Notes: a model not told the origin generated them from the letters alone. DNA of 64,000 nt from Candidatus Borkfalkia ceftriaxoniphila (GCF_004134775.1 NZ_SDOZ01000004.1:1-64000), one strand, 5' to 3'; counted from the stretch's first letter, positions 27,717 to 36,371 are shown. Translations and numbers: made by a program.

Positions 27717-27846
27717 CCGCCTGAATTTGATACAGAGCGGGTCTTTCGGGCTTCGCAGGCGAAAACTGCGCCTTGTCGATGTGCATGAGATTCGCCGTGC
27801 CGCAGAGGGCCGCCGCGCAGAGCGCGCATAACAAAAACCGTTTCAT
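27712..27846 (-). CDS. possible small secreted peptide (44 aa)
   Basis: A minus-strand reading frame starts with ATG at 27846 and encodes MKRFLLCALCAAALCGTAN, which looks like a signal peptide with three cysteines, followed by a 25-residue polar tail ending in IQAE. It stops exactly at the bidirectional terminator, which argues that it is real. Against it: no good ribosome site, and the promoter upstream points the other way. Function unknown. The 27685-28073 gap otherwise holds the terminator, the promoter at 27891 and the RNA leader described below. Confidence 0.35.
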   Translation of the reverse strand: MKRFLLCALCAAALCGTANLMHIDKAQFSPAKPERPALYQIQAE

Positions 27847-27890
27847 GCCCGCAGTATTTGCATAGATACCGAAAAGTATGCGCGTATCTC

Positions 27891-27919
27891 TTGCTTTTTC
27901 GCGCGGAAAGGTTTATAAT
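27891..27919 (+). promoter_or_regulatory. promoter of the TM1266-like gene and ABC transporter
   Basis: TTGCTT (27891-27896), 17 bases, TATAAT (27914-27919). Transcription would start near 27926 and give a leader of about 148 bases. Confidence 0.8.
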
Positions 27920-27925
27920 AAAAAC

Positions 27926-28073
27926 AAGACAGATGCCGAAGGGCAAATGCCTTTTAAAAATATTTGCAACCTGCGCCGAAGGGTACGCCCGACGGGAAAG
28001 GGGAGAATCGGATTTGTTTGAAACGAGTCGGGGCACTCTCTTTTTTCCGCGCGCGGGAAAAGGGAGTTTTTTT
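27926..28073 (+). promoter_or_regulatory. structured 5' leader with attenuator hairpin; candidate riboswitch
   Basis: GCCGAAGGG occurs twice (about 27933 and 27979). GCAAAT/ATTTGC forms a stem between the copies. The leader ends in a stem ACTCTCTTTTTTC (28035-28047) / GGGAAAAGGGAGT (28055-28067) followed by seven T and, at once, the ATG. The 3' arm holds the ribosome site GGGAG, so the same hairpin can stop transcription or hide the ribosome site. The upstream part does not match any riboswitch class I can recall (TPP, glycine, cobalamin, SAM, FMN, lysine, ZTP, THF, guanidine). The ligand is unknown. Confidence 0.6.
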
Positions 28074-28322
28074 ATGTCCGAAAACCGCGTTGCGGCGGTC
28101 AGTATCGTCGTGGAAAAGAAAGAGAGCACCGAAAAACTCAACGCCGTTCTGCACGAATTCGGGGAATACATCATCGGCAGAATGGGGATACCTTATAAAC
28201 CCAAGGGCATTTCCGTCCTGTCCGTCGTGCTCGACGCGCCGACGGAGATCGTCAATGCGCTCACGGGCAAACTCGGCATGCTCGACGGCGTGTCCGCAAA
28301 AACTTTGTTTTCGAAATATTGA
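28074..28322 (+). CDS. TM1266-like iron-only hydrogenase system regulator
   Basis: The product (82 aa) is a small alpha/beta protein with the ferredoxin-like fold of the NikR C-terminal/TM1266 family: RVAAVSIVVEKKE, then LHEFGEYIIGRMGIPY and ISVLSVVLDAP. Such genes often accompany [FeFe]-hydrogenase maturation genes, although none is in this window. Its function is not established. It has no DNA-binding domain. It is the first gene after the regulated leader and lies 22 bases before the ABC transporter genes. Confidence 0.75.
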   Translation: MSENRVAAVSIVVEKKESTEKLNAVLHEFGEYIIGRMGIPYKPKGISVLSVVLDAPTEIVNALTGKLGMLDGVSAKTLFSKY

Positions 28323-28344
28323 TTTCATTTTAAGGAGTATATCC

Positions 28345-29346
28345 ATGAAAAAATTATTGACTTTTCTTTTGTCCGTTCTGCTGCTCGTAAGCGGCGCGTT
28401 CGCGCTCGTCGCCTGCGGACGCGAAAAAGTAATGGTCTATTTCCCCGACGGCACGCCCGGGCTGGCGCTCGCGCAGGCGATCACCGAGGGAGTAAGCGAA
28501 ACGAACGTTACGTTTAAATTCGAGCCCGTACCCGCTACCGAAATCGCGGGCGTCGTAGCCAACGGCGAAGCGGATCTCGCGATCATGCCCACGACCGCCG
28601 CCGCCACGCTGTATGGAAAAAAGAACGTCAAGATCCAACTGATGAGCACCAATGTGTTCGGCAACCTCTACGTTGTGGGATATGGCGAAAACCGCGCCGA
28701 AGATCTTCACGGGTTGGTCGGCAAAGTGGTCTATTATACCACGGGCACCACCGTGGATATGTTCCGCTACATCATCGATCAGACCGAGGGGCTTGAATAC
28801 GCCGAAATGGGCAACACGTCGGACGTGGATCCCGAAAAGATCAATTTACAGCAGGCGACGGAAGGCTCGGAAATCATCGCGTTTATGGCGGATGCCAAAA
28901 AGAATAACAAAGAATGTTACGGCGTTCTGGGCGAACCGCAGGTGACGGCGTGCAAAGCCAAAGTGGAAGGCAGCGATTTTATCGTCGATTTCCAGGAAGA
29001 ATGGAAAAAACTGACGGGTGAAGAGGGCTATCCGCAGGCTTCTCTGGTGGTGAAAAGCGAATTTGCGGAAAATCACGCCGACGTTGCCGAAGCATTCGCG
29101 AACAGTCTTGCCGGCAATGCCGCGTGGCTGGAAAACGCCGACAATATCGCGAGATTCAAACAGGCGCTGAAAGACGGCGATTATACATCGTCTTTGATCA
29201 CCGCGCCCATTACTGCGGAGACCGTCGCCAACTGTCATCTCGGTTTTCAAAAATCCTCCGATATCAAACAGTCGGTCAAAGATTACGTGAAAATACTCAA
29301 TAAACAGGATCTGGACGACGGATTTTTCTATACCTATTCCGCATAA
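28345..29346 (+). CDS. ABC transporter substrate-binding lipoprotein (NMT1/TauA-like)
   Basis: The product (333 aa) has a signal peptide ending in a lipobox, ALVACG, so it is probably a lipoprotein. The body is a periplasmic-binding type 2 fold: VYFPDGTPGLALAQAI, then NGEADLAIMPTTAAATLYG and GLVGKVVYYTTGTTVDM. Proteins of this shape bind taurine, sulfonates, nitrate or thiamine-precursor pyrimidines; the ligand here is not known. Its start follows TAAGGAG. The permease and ATPase genes follow. Confidence 0.82.
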   Translation: MKKLLTFLLSVLLLVSGAFALVACGREKVMVYFPDGTPGLALAQAITEGVSETNVTFKFEPVPATEIAGVVANGEADLAIMPTTAAATLYGKKNVKIQLMSTNVFGNLYVVGYGENRAEDLHGLVGKVVYYTTGTTVDMFRYIIDQTEGLEYAEMGNTSDVDPEKINLQQATEGSEIIAFMADAKKNNKECYGVLGEPQVTACKAKVEGSDFIVDFQEEWKKLTGEEGYPQASLVVKSEFAENHADVAEAFANSLAGNAAWLENADNIARFKQALKDGDYTSSLITAPITAETVANCHLGFQKSSDIKQSVKDYVKILNKQDLDDGFFYTYSA

Positions 29347-29365
29347 TCGTCCGAGGTAAAAACTT

Positions 29366-30127
29366 ATGAAACCGAAAGTCAAAAAAATCATCGGAAATAT
29401 CTGTTATCCGCTCGCCGTCGTGCTTTTGATTTTCGGCGTTTGGGCGGCCGCGGCGTACGCGAAGGGCGTCACGCTGATCCTTCCCACGCCCGCGCAGGCT
29501 TTTCACGAGTTGTTCGCTTACGTGCAGACTTCGGTTTTCTGGCGCGCTCTCGCAAATTCTTTGTGGCGTTCCTTTTACAGTTTTCTCATTTCCTTTGCGC
29601 TGGGGCTCGCGTTCGCGCTCCTTTCGCGGTTTTCCGAAGCGGCGGACAGGCTCGTCCGCCCGCTGATGGCGATCGTGCGCGCGGTACCCACGATGGCGAT
29701 CATCTTTATCCTTGTCATCTGGTTTTCGCGTACGCTCGCGCCCGTGGTCATCGCGGTCATCGTCATCTGTCCCACGCTGTATTCCGCGTTTCTTTCCGCC
29801 ATTTTGTCCGTCGATCCGAAACTGCACGAGATGAGCAAAGTGTACGGGGTAAAAAAGCGGGATATGCTGTTGAAACTGTACGTGCCGAACGTGGCGCCCG
29901 CGCTCTTTGAAGGCGCGGCGGGCGGGTTTTCTCTCAATATCAAACTCATTATCGCGGCGGAGGCGCTCGCGAGCACGCGGTTCAGTCTGGGCGGGCTGAT
30001 GCAGAACGCCAAGATCAATCTCGAAATGGAAAAACTGTTTGCCGTCACCGTAGCGGCGATCGTGCTTTCCGTACTCTGCGAGTGGATCATACGTCTGATC
30101 GGGAGGGCAATCGTCCGATGGAAATGA
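29366..30127 (+). CDS. ABC transporter permease (TauC/SsuC-like)
   Basis: The product (253 aa) has six membrane helices and the binding-protein-dependent permease loop (SKVYGVKKRDMLLKLYVPN), which docks on the ATPase. Family: BPD_transp_1 of the nitrate/sulfonate/taurine/pyrimidine group. It is 19 bases behind the binding protein and overlaps the ATPase gene by 10 bases. Confidence 0.87.
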   Translation: MKPKVKKIIGNICYPLAVVLLIFGVWAAAAYAKGVTLILPTPAQAFHELFAYVQTSVFWRALANSLWRSFYSFLISFALGLAFALLSRFSEAADRLVRPLMAIVRAVPTMAIIFILVIWFSRTLAPVVIAVIVICPTLYSAFLSAILSVDPKLHEMSKVYGVKKRDMLLKLYVPNVAPALFEGAAGGFSLNIKLIIAAEALASTRFSLGGLMQNAKINLEMEKLFAVTVAAIVLSVLCEWIIRLIGRAIVRWK

Positions 30128-30801
30128 AAGATATCGTCCTTTGCGGCGTAAGCAAAAATTACGGCGAAACGGCCGTGTACGAAAATTTCGATCTCACCAT
30201 CCGCGCGGGAGAGATCACCTGTCTTCTGGGCGCGTCGGGCTGCGGCAAAACGACGCTTTTGAATATGCTGGCGGGGCTTTTGCCATATACGGGCGAAATC
30301 AGGGGCGTGCCCGGGCGCGTGTCGTATATTTTTCAGGAAGAGCGGCTTTTGCCCAACCTCACCGTGCGGCAGAATATCGATTACGTTTTGGGAAAGCGTT
30401 CGCAAAAGACCGAAGAGATGCTCGCCCTTGTGGAACTTTCGGACAAGGCGGACGTATATCCTTCCGATCTTTCGGGCGGGCAGGCGCAGCGCGTTTCCAT
30501 CGCGCGGGCTTTTGCCTATCCGTCGGAACTTCTCTTGATGGACGAACCGTTTTCCTCTCTCGATACGGCGCTGAAGATCCGTCTGACGGAAGTTTTCTGC
30601 AAATTGTGGGAACGCGACAGGCGAACGGTCGTCTTTGTCACGCACGACGTGGAGGAAGCGTATACGCTCGCGCACCGCGCCGTTCTCATACGCGCGGGCA
30701 AAGCGGCGGCGGATTTTACCTGCGGCGAAAAGATACCGCGTCCGTACGGCGAACCTTCGCCGTTCAAACAAAATATTTTGCAGGCGATGCTGCAAGGCTG
30801 A
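30118..30801 (+). CDS. ABC transporter ATP-binding protein (TauB/SsuB-like)
   Basis: The product (227 aa) has Walker A GASGCGKTT, the signature LSGGQAQRVSIARAF, Walker B LLLMDEPF and the switch His in VTHDVEEAY. The start at 30118, inside the end of the permease gene, is preferred to an earlier in-frame one because it gives the usual family N-terminus. It ends at a terminator. Confidence 0.9.
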   Translation: MEMKDIVLCGVSKNYGETAVYENFDLTIRAGEITCLLGASGCGKTTLLNMLAGLLPYTGEIRGVPGRVSYIFQEERLLPNLTVRQNIDYVLGKRSQKTEEMLALVELSDKADVYPSDLSGGQAQRVSIARAFAYPSELLLMDEPFSSLDTALKIRLTEVFCKLWERDRRTVVFVTHDVEEAYTLAHRAVLIRAGKAAADFTCGEKIPRPYGEPSPFKQNILQAMLQG

Positions 30802-30826
30802 GAGCGGGACTTCCCGCTCTTTTTTC
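30801..30826 (+). terminator. terminator of the ABC transporter operon
   Basis: AGAGCGGGA (30801-30809) / TCCCGCTCT (30812-30820) followed by Ts. Confidence 0.88.
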
Positions 30827-30868
30827 TTTGCGCGCATAGAATTTTGCCGTTTCGTCAATACTGCGGGT

Positions 30869-31495
30869 ATGGAAACACATAACGCTCCCGCGCGCGTGCG
30901 GCGCGATCTGGTCGCACGCGACGTCAAAAACATGGTCTTTGTATTTGCGCTCGTCTCTTTTTTGGGCTGGTGTACGGAAATGCTCGCCTGCTATCCCTTT
31001 TCGGGCTGGCAGGACAGGGGCTTTCTCACACTGCCGTTCTGCACCATTTACGGCACGGCCGCGCTGTTTTATTATTACGCGTTCGGCTTGCCGCAAGAAC
31101 CGCGCTTTTTCAAACTGCGCGTCTTTCAGGGCAACGGGGCGGCAGCCTTTCTGCGCTACGCCTATTATTTTTTCGTCACCGCGTTTCTGGCGGCTGCCCT
31201 CGAATACGTCACCGCGCTCTTTTTCGATTCCGCCTTTTCCGTGCGCCTGTGGTATTACGAGCGCTATGCGTTCAATCTTTCGGGTTACGTCAGCCTCGGC
31301 TTTTCGCTGATATGGGGCGCGCTGTCCACCGTGTTCATGCGGTTCGGGTTCGTGCCCATGCTGCGTTTCGCCGCGCTCATGCCTTCGCGCGCGATCACTG
31401 CCGTCGTCGCCGTCATTATCGTTGCATTATTGGCGGATTATGCCTTCAATTATATATATTTGGCGATTCACGGCTATCGTTTTATGCTTTTTTGA
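30869..31495 (+). CDS. CmpB-like membrane protein (putative ABC-transporter type IV family)
   Basis: The product (208 aa) has five to six membrane helices. FLGWCTEMLACYP, RGFLTLPFCTIYGTAAL and LWYYERYAFNLSGYVSLG fit the PF06541 family, which is called ABC-transporter type IV but has no proven transport role. The ribosome site (GCGGG) is weak. The gap before it is short and I see no clear promoter, so read-through from the transporter operon is possible. Confidence 0.72.
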   Translation: METHNAPARVRRDLVARDVKNMVFVFALVSFLGWCTEMLACYPFSGWQDRGFLTLPFCTIYGTAALFYYYAFGLPQEPRFFKLRVFQGNGAAAFLRYAYYFFVTAFLAAALEYVTALFFDSAFSVRLWYYERYAFNLSGYVSLGFSLIWGALSTVFMRFGFVPMLRFAALMPSRAITAVVAVIIVALLADYAFNYIYLAIHGYRFMLF

Positions 31496-31524
31496 TTGTC
31501 TAACGGCTTGAAAGGTGCTATAAT
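31496..31524 (+). promoter_or_regulatory. promoter of the HAD phosphatase gene
   Basis: TTGTCT (31496-31501), 17 bases, TATAAT (31519-31524), starting at the base after the previous stop codon. Confidence 0.7.
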
Positions 31525-31554
31525 AGGTGCGATCGGGAAAAGGGAGGGCGGCTT

Positions 31555-32373
31555 TTGAAAACTCTGTTCGTTTCGGATCTGGACGGAACGCTGCTTACGA
31601 GCGCGGAAAATATTTCGCCGTACAGTCTTGAAAAACTGAACGCGATGATCGACGGCGGTATGCCGTTCACCTACGCCACCGCCCGCTCTTTGAATTCCGC
31701 GGCGAAAGCCGTGTGGGGGCTTCGGCAGAATCTGCCCGTCATTCTGTACAACGGCGCCGTCATCATGGAGCCGTCGGGCGGCAGTATGCTTTACAATAAC
31801 CCCTTCAACGCGGGTCAGCGGGAATACATACGCTCGCTCCTTCAAAAGTACGGCCTTTCCCCGCTCGTCTACTCTTTTCAGAAGGGGCGCGAACTGGTCT
31901 CATGGGAGAGGGGACGCGAAACGGAGGGAATGCTGCGCTATCTCGCGCGCCGCCGCGGCGACGCGCGGCTGCATCCCGTGGACAGCGAAAGCGCGCTCTA
32001 TGAGGGCGATATTTTCTATTTTACCTGTATCGACGAAAAGGCGCGGCTCGACGGCTTACAGCAGTCGGTGCAGACAAGTCTGGATTTGAAGACGATCTTC
32101 GAGCAGGAAACCTACCGCACCGACTGGTGGTGCGAGATCATGCCCGCCGCTACGTCTAAGGGCAACGCGGCGCGCGCGCTCAAAGAGATCGCGGGCGCGG
32201 AGCGGCTCGTCGTGTTCGGCGACGGCGTCAACGACTTTTCGCTTTTCGAGGCGGCGGACGAGAGTTACGCCGTGCAGAACGCCGACGATAGGCTCAAAGC
32301 GATGGCGAGCGGCGTCATCGGGTTTTCCGAGGAGGACGCGGTGGCAAAATTTTTATCAACGTACGAAAAATAA
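31555..32373 (+). CDS. Cof-type HAD phosphatase
   Basis: The product (272 aa) starts at TTG 31555 behind AGGGAGG. The nucleophile motif is DLDGTLL, a type IIB cap follows, and the acidic motif is VVFGDGVNDFSLFEAA. The family hydrolyses sugar phosphates, FMN or pyridoxal phosphate; the substrate here is not known. Cytoplasmic. Confidence 0.88.
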   Translation: MKTLFVSDLDGTLLTSAENISPYSLEKLNAMIDGGMPFTYATARSLNSAAKAVWGLRQNLPVILYNGAVIMEPSGGSMLYNNPFNAGQREYIRSLLQKYGLSPLVYSFQKGRELVSWERGRETEGMLRYLARRRGDARLHPVDSESALYEGDIFYFTCIDEKARLDGLQQSVQTSLDLKTIFEQETYRTDWWCEIMPAATSKGNAARALKEIAGAERLVVFGDGVNDFSLFEAADESYAVQNADDRLKAMASGVIGFSEEDAVAKFLSTYEK

Positions 32374-32391
32374 AATTGTGAGGTATGCCTT

Positions 32392-32958
32392 ATGAAAAAA
32401 GAAAAGAAAAAGAGCACTTTCTGGAAAGACTTCAAAGCGTTCATCTCGCGCGGAAACATCGTCGACTTAGCGGTCGCGGTCGTCGTCGGCGCCGCGTTTA
32501 CGGCGATCGTCAACAGCGTCGTGAACGATGTGATCAAGCCGCTGATCGCGCTGCTCGTCAACGGCGATATGAGCGAACTTGTCGTCGTGCTGCGCGCCGC
32601 GGTCATGAACGAGGCGGGCGAAATCGTCAAAGAGGCGATCACGCTCAACTACGGCAATCTGATCATGGCGATCTTGACTTTCCTCATCGACGCGTTCGTC
32701 ATCTTTACTGCCATCCGCATCGTGCGCAACGCGCAGAAGAAACTCAAAGAGGGCACCGAACTTCTCAAAGAAAAACTCGTCAAAGAGGAGGAAGACACCG
32801 CTGTCGCAGCGGAAGCGGCACCCGCTGCGGAGTCCGTTCCCGAACCCGCGCCTGCGCCCGCGCCCGTCGAAGAGAAACTTTCCCCCGACGCGGTGGCGCT
32901 GCTCGCCGAGATCCGCGACCTTTTGAAAGCGGAAAAAAACCAAACGGAAAATAAATAA
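32392..32958 (+). CDS. mscL: large-conductance mechanosensitive channel with long C-terminal tail
   Basis: The product (188 aa) matches Msc[21 protein letters not shown] forms TM1 and [18 protein letters not shown] forms TM2. MscL opens at high membrane tension and releases solutes on osmotic down-shock. Typical length is 130-150; here the C-terminal helix is followed by about 45 extra residues rich in Ala, Pro and Glu, then a final [12 protein letters not shown] helix as in normal MscL. The ribosome site is GAGG. Confidence 0.93.
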   Translation: MKKEKKKSTFWKDFKAFISRGNIVDLAVAVVVGAAFTAIVNSVVNDVIKPLIALLVNGDMSELVVVLRAAVMNEAGEIVKEAITLNYGNLIMAILTFLIDAFVIFTAIRIVRNAQKKLKEGTELLKEKLVKEEEDTAVAAEAAPAAESVPEPAPAPAPVEEKLSPDAVALLAEIRDLLKAEKNQTENK

Positions 32959-33111
32959 TTTCCCGCCTTTGATAAAGTCAAGTGTTTGGCGGCCCGATTG
33001 TTAAAATTTATCACCGAAAAAATTCAAAATAGGGGCGTTAAACAGTTTTTCAAAAGAAAAGTTTATGATATAATTTATATATCGTTTACAAATGCTATGA
33101 GGTAAAGAAAT

Positions 33112-33264
33112 ATGTATTCGCAGATTATTTCCGTCGGGTATCGTAATTTCCCGTTTGCCCTGTGCGTTCCGTTCGGAAAGTGCAAAGGCAAAATGTACCC
33201 TTATAGCGCCGAAACGGGAATAGTGCACTCTTGTGCCCGAAATGCAAACAGAATTTTCAGATGA
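33112..33264 (+). CDS. short reading frame, possibly a frameshifted zinc-ribbon protein
   Basis: ATG at 33112, behind GAGGTAA, opens 50 codons containing CVPFGKCKGKMYPYSAE. One base inserted near 33231 would let the frame run on through LCPKCKQNFQM, giving CxxxxxC and CPKC, like a short Com-type zinc ribbon. Either this is a single-base-broken gene (or a sequencing error) or the likeness is chance. Confidence 0.3.
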   Translation: MYSQIISVGYRNFPFALCVPFGKCKGKMYPYSAETGIVHSCARNANRIFR

Positions 33265-33320
33265 AAAAAACAGGTTCCAAGCGCAGGGCAGAATGTGCCG
33301 CGTTTGCGAGCCTGTTTTTT
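33265..33320 (-). terminator. terminator of the DUF1294 gene
   Basis: Outer stem AAAAAACAGG (33265-33274) / CCTGTTTTTT (33311-33320) with inner pairing of GGCA/TGCC. On the minus strand it ends in a T-run 10 bases after the stop codon of the DUF1294 gene; it can act in both directions. Confidence 0.65.
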
Positions 33321-33330
33321 GATTTTTCCC

Positions 33331-33624
33331 TCAGGTGAACACGAAGATCCCGCTGCGGAATATGCTGACCACCGCGTAAACGTTCAATACGATGAACAGA
33401 GGCAAAAGGATCATCAGAAGAATGTTGTCGGTCCGGAATTTGGAAAACAGCATTGTCAGAAACGCGCCGAGCGCGCCGCCTAAGAGAGCGGCGAGCAGCA
33501 GTTTTCCGTCGCGGTATTTGGGCTTGTCCAACGCGCCTTCCGCCGCTTTTTTTTGCTTTCGCACGAACAGAAGGGCAAAAAAGTTGATCGCGGCAAGATA
33601 CACGGCAAACAAAATGTAGAGCAT
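33331..33624 (-). CDS. DUF1294 family membrane protein
   Basis: The product (97 aa) has three membrane helices. KYRDGKLLLAALLGGALGAF followed by a short polar loop is the DUF1294 pattern. Its role is unknown. Two ATGs are possible; the first (33630) touches the ribosome site GGAGA, so the second at 33624, six bases further, is preferred. It is divergent from purE, with a 65-base gap. Confidence 0.72.
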   Translation of the reverse strand: MLYILFAVYLAAINFFALLFVRKQKKAAEGALDKPKYRDGKLLLAALLGGALGAFLTMLFSKFRTDNILLMILLPLFIVLNVYAVVSIFRSGIFVFT

Positions 33625-33689
33625 AACCATTCTCCTTTTTAGGGGAGTATGTGCAAAAATCGATTATTTCATACTTGGAGGACAGTAGT

Positions 33690-34187
33690 ATGGCAAAAGT
33701 TGCGATATTGATGGGCAGCAAATCGGATTTCCCCGTGGTCAGACCCGCGGCGGAAGCCTTGAAAAAATTCGGGGTGGAAACGGAAGTGCGCGTCATTTCC
33801 GCGCACCGCACGCCCGACGAAGCGCACGCGTTTGCCGAAAACGCCGAGAAAAACGGCGTGGAAGTTATCGTCTGCGCGGCGGGAAAAGCGGCGCATCTGG
33901 GCGGCGTCATCGCGGCTTACACCACGCTCCCCGTCATCGGGCTTCCCGTCAAGACGGATATGATGGGCGGGTTGGACAGCCTTTTGTCCATCGTGCAGAT
34001 GCCCTCGGGCATTCCCGTGGCTACGGTAGGCGTGAACGGCGGCGAAAACGCGGGGCTTCTGGCGCTCGAGATCCTCGGCGTCAAATATCCCGACATCGCC
34101 AGAAAACTCAAAGAATTCAAGGCGTCCATGGCGAATAAGATCAACGCGGACGACAAGGCTTTGCAGGAAGAACTGAAAAATCTTTAA
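33690..34187 (+). CDS. purE: N5-carboxyaminoimidazole ribonucleotide mutase
   Basis: The product (165 aa) catalyses the carboxylation step that makes CAIR in purine synthesis. GSKSDFPVVRPAAE, ISAHRTPDEAH and AAGKAAHLGGVIAA are the family motifs. The partner PurK is not in this window. The start at 33690 follows GGAGGAC. First gene of the purine operon. I see no purine riboswitch or clear promoter in the short gap upstream. Confidence 0.94.
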   Translation: MAKVAILMGSKSDFPVVRPAAEALKKFGVETEVRVISAHRTPDEAHAFAENAEKNGVEVIVCAAGKAAHLGGVIAAYTTLPVIGLPVKTDMMGGLDSLLSIVQMPSGIPVATVGVNGGENAGLLALEILGVKYPDIARKLKEFKASMANKINADDKALQEELKNL

Positions 34188-34217
34188 ATCGTTATCAATT
34201 TTCGGAGGATACATAAA

Positions 34218-34925
34218 ATGGAAAAACGCGCGCAACTCTATGAAGGAAAGGCCAAAAAGGTCTATGCAACCGACAATGCCGACGTGGTCATCGTCGACTA
34301 CAAGGACGACGCGACCGCTTTCAACGGCCTCAAAAAAGGGACCATCGCGGGTAAGGGCGTCATCAATAACAAGATGAGCAACATGATGTTCAAGATCATG
34401 GAGAGCAAGGGGATCCCCACCCATCTCGTAGAGGAACTTTCCGACCGCGAGACCGCCGTCAAAAAGGTGGAGATCGTGCCTTTGGAAGTCATCATCCGCA
34501 ATACCGCCGCGGGCAGTTTCTCCAAACGCCTCGGCGTGCCCGAGGGCAAAAAACTCCCCGTCACCGTTCTGGAATTCAGTTATAAGAACGACGATCTGGG
34601 CGATCCTTTGATCAACGACTATCACGCGCTCGCCATGGAACTCGCCACACCCGAAGAGATCGAGACCATCAAAAACATGGCGTTCAAGGTCAACGAGGTC
34701 ATGAAGGAGTTTTTCAAGACGCTCAATATCGATCTGATCGATTTCAAGCTGGAATTCGGCCGTTTCCACGGGCAGATCATTCTTGCGGACGAGATCTCGC
34801 CCGACACCTGCCGTTTCTGGGATATGACCACGGGTGAAAAACTCGATAAAGACCGTTTCAGAAGGGATATGGGCGGCGTGGAAGACGCTTACAAAGAAGT
34901 GTTCGCCCGCCTTACGGGCAAGTAA
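34218..34925 (+). CDS. purC: SAICAR synthetase
   Basis: The product (235 aa) joins aspartate to CAIR with [12 protein letters not shown], the [18 protein letters not shown] segment and DFKLEFGRF are conserved. Normal length. The ribosome site is GGAGG, 30 bases after purE. Confidence 0.96.
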   Translation: MEKRAQLYEGKAKKVYATDNADVVIVDYKDDATAFNGLKKGTIAGKGVINNKMSNMMFKIMESKGIPTHLVEELSDRETAVKKVEIVPLEVIIRNTAAGSFSKRLGVPEGKKLPVTVLEFSYKNDDLGDPLINDYHALAMELATPEEIETIKNMAFKVNEVMKEFFKTLNIDLIDFKLEFGRFHGQIILADEISPDTCRFWDMTTGEKLDKDRFRRDMGGVEDAYKEVFARLTGK

Positions 34926-34943
34926 TTCGCGGAGGATCGGCGG

Positions 34944-36371
34944 ATGTATTTGAGGGACGGGAAAAATCCGTTCGACAGTATGAACGAAGAGTGCGGCGTG
35001 TTCGGCGTGTACAGTGCGGAGACGCGCGACGTCGCGCATACCGTTTACTACGGGCTGTATGCTTTGCAGCATCGGGGGCAGGAGAGCGGCGGCATCGCCG
35101 TCGCCTATGCCAATAAGATCCAATACTACAAGGGCATGGGGTTGATTCCCGAGATCTTTGCAAACGGCAACCTGGACACGCTGCCCGAAGGCGATATCGC
35201 CATCGGGCACGTGCGCTATTCCACCACGGGCGCGAGCCTTTTACTGAACGCGCAGCCCATCGTATTCACGGGCAAGTGCGGCAAAATGGCGCTCGCGCAC
35301 AACGGAAACTTAACCAACACCAAACAACTTCGGGAAGAACTCATCAACGACAACGCCGTGTTTCAGACGACCATCGACTCCGAGGTCATGGCGCTGCTCA
35401 TCAACAAGAACAGTTACGGCGATATCGTCAAGGGCGTGCTCGCCGCCTGCAACCGTTTCAAGGGATCCTTTGCGCTCGTCGTCATGACGGCGGACAAACT
35501 GATCGCCGTGCGCGATCCTTACGGGATCCGCCCGCTCGTGATGGGCAAGAATCTCGACGACGTCGTCATCGCGAGCGAAACGTGCGCGCTCGACGCCGTG
35601 GGCGCCAATTATGTGCGCGACGTCAGGCCGGGCGAAGTTCTGGTCATCGATTCCTCGGGCGAGCATTCGTATTTTCTGGAAGGCGCGGGCAGAAAGTGCG
35701 CCTCCTGTATCTTCGAATACGTGTATTTCGCGCGCCCCGACAGCGTTCTGGACGGTTGCAGCGTGTACGAATCGAGAAAAGAGGCAGGGCGGCTGCTCGC
35801 CAAATATAACCCCGTGGACGCGGATATCGTCAGCGGCGTACCCGATTCGGCGGTGGTCGCCGCGAGGGGCTATTCAGAAGCGACGGGCATTCCCTATGTG
35901 GAAACGCTCGCCAAAAACCGCTACGTGGGCAGGACGTTCATTCAGCCCGACCAGTCGATGCGCGAAAACAGCGTCAGCGTCAAGATGAACGCGCTGCGCG
36001 CCAACGTACAGGGCAAGCGATTGATCCTCATCGACGATTCCATCGTGCGCGGCACGACCAGCAAGAAGATCGTGAAGATGCTGCGCGACGCGGGCGCGAA
36101 AGAAGTACATATGATGATCTGTTCGCCCGTCATCAAGCACCCGTGCTATCTGGGCATCGATATGCAGTCCTATTCGCAACTGATCGGCGCGAATAAGAGC
36201 GTCGAGGAGATCGCGGCGTATATCGGCGCGGATTCGCTGCGGTATCTGACGGTGGAACAACTCAAAGAAACGGTAAAGAGCGCGAACGTACAGTTCTGCA
36301 CGGGCTGTTTCGATAAAAACTATCCTTATCCGATGGACGATTACGAGGCGGATAAACATAAATTCGAATAA
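34944..36371 (+). CDS. purF: amidophosphoribosyltransferase
   Basis: The product (475 aa) makes 5-phosphoribosylamine from PRPP and glutamine, the first committed step. The catalytic Cys is residue 17 (EECGVFGVY), so a 16-residue propeptide must be removed, as in the Bacillus-type enzyme. The PRPP loop is LIDDSIVRGTTS. Cysteines in CASCIFEYVYFARP, SPVIKHPCYLG and FCTGCF fit the oxygen-sensitive [4Fe-4S] cluster of that type. Confidence 0.96.
   Translation: MYLRDGKNPFDSMNEECGVFGVYSAETRDVAHTVYYGLYALQHRGQESGGIAVAYANKIQYYKGMGLIPEIFANGNLDTLPEGDIAIGHVRYSTTGASLLLNAQPIVFTGKCGKMALAHNGNLTNTKQLREELINDNAVFQTTIDSEVMALLINKNSYGDIVKGVLAACNRFKGSFALVVMTADKLIAVRDPYGIRPLVMGKNLDDVVIASETCALDAVGANYVRDVRPGEVLVIDSSGEHSYFLEGAGRKCASCIFEYVYFARPDSVLDGCSVYESRKEAGRLLAKYNPVDADIVSGVPDSAVVAARGYSEATGIPYVETLAKNRYVGRTFIQPDQSMRENSVSVKMNALRANVQGKRLILIDDSIVRGTTSKKIVKMLRDAGAKEVHMMICSPVIKHPCYLGIDMQSYSQLIGANKSVEEIAAYIGADSLRYLTVEQLKETVKSANVQFCTGCFDKNYPYPMDDYEADKHKFE

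Larger units (their letters stand above)
32959..33330 (+). other. 372-base gap with one weak reading frame
   Basis: The gap holds a -10-like TATAAT (33069-33074) without a good -35 box, the 50-codon frame at 33112-33264, and a terminator for the minus-strand gene. Nothing else was recognised. Confidence 0.5.

Noticed and set aside
27926..28073. Glycine, TPP or cobalamin riboswitch
   Set aside because: GCCGAAGGG resembles part of the glycine aptamer, but the AUCUCUCAGGC element is missing, and the TPP and cobalamin core boxes are not present.
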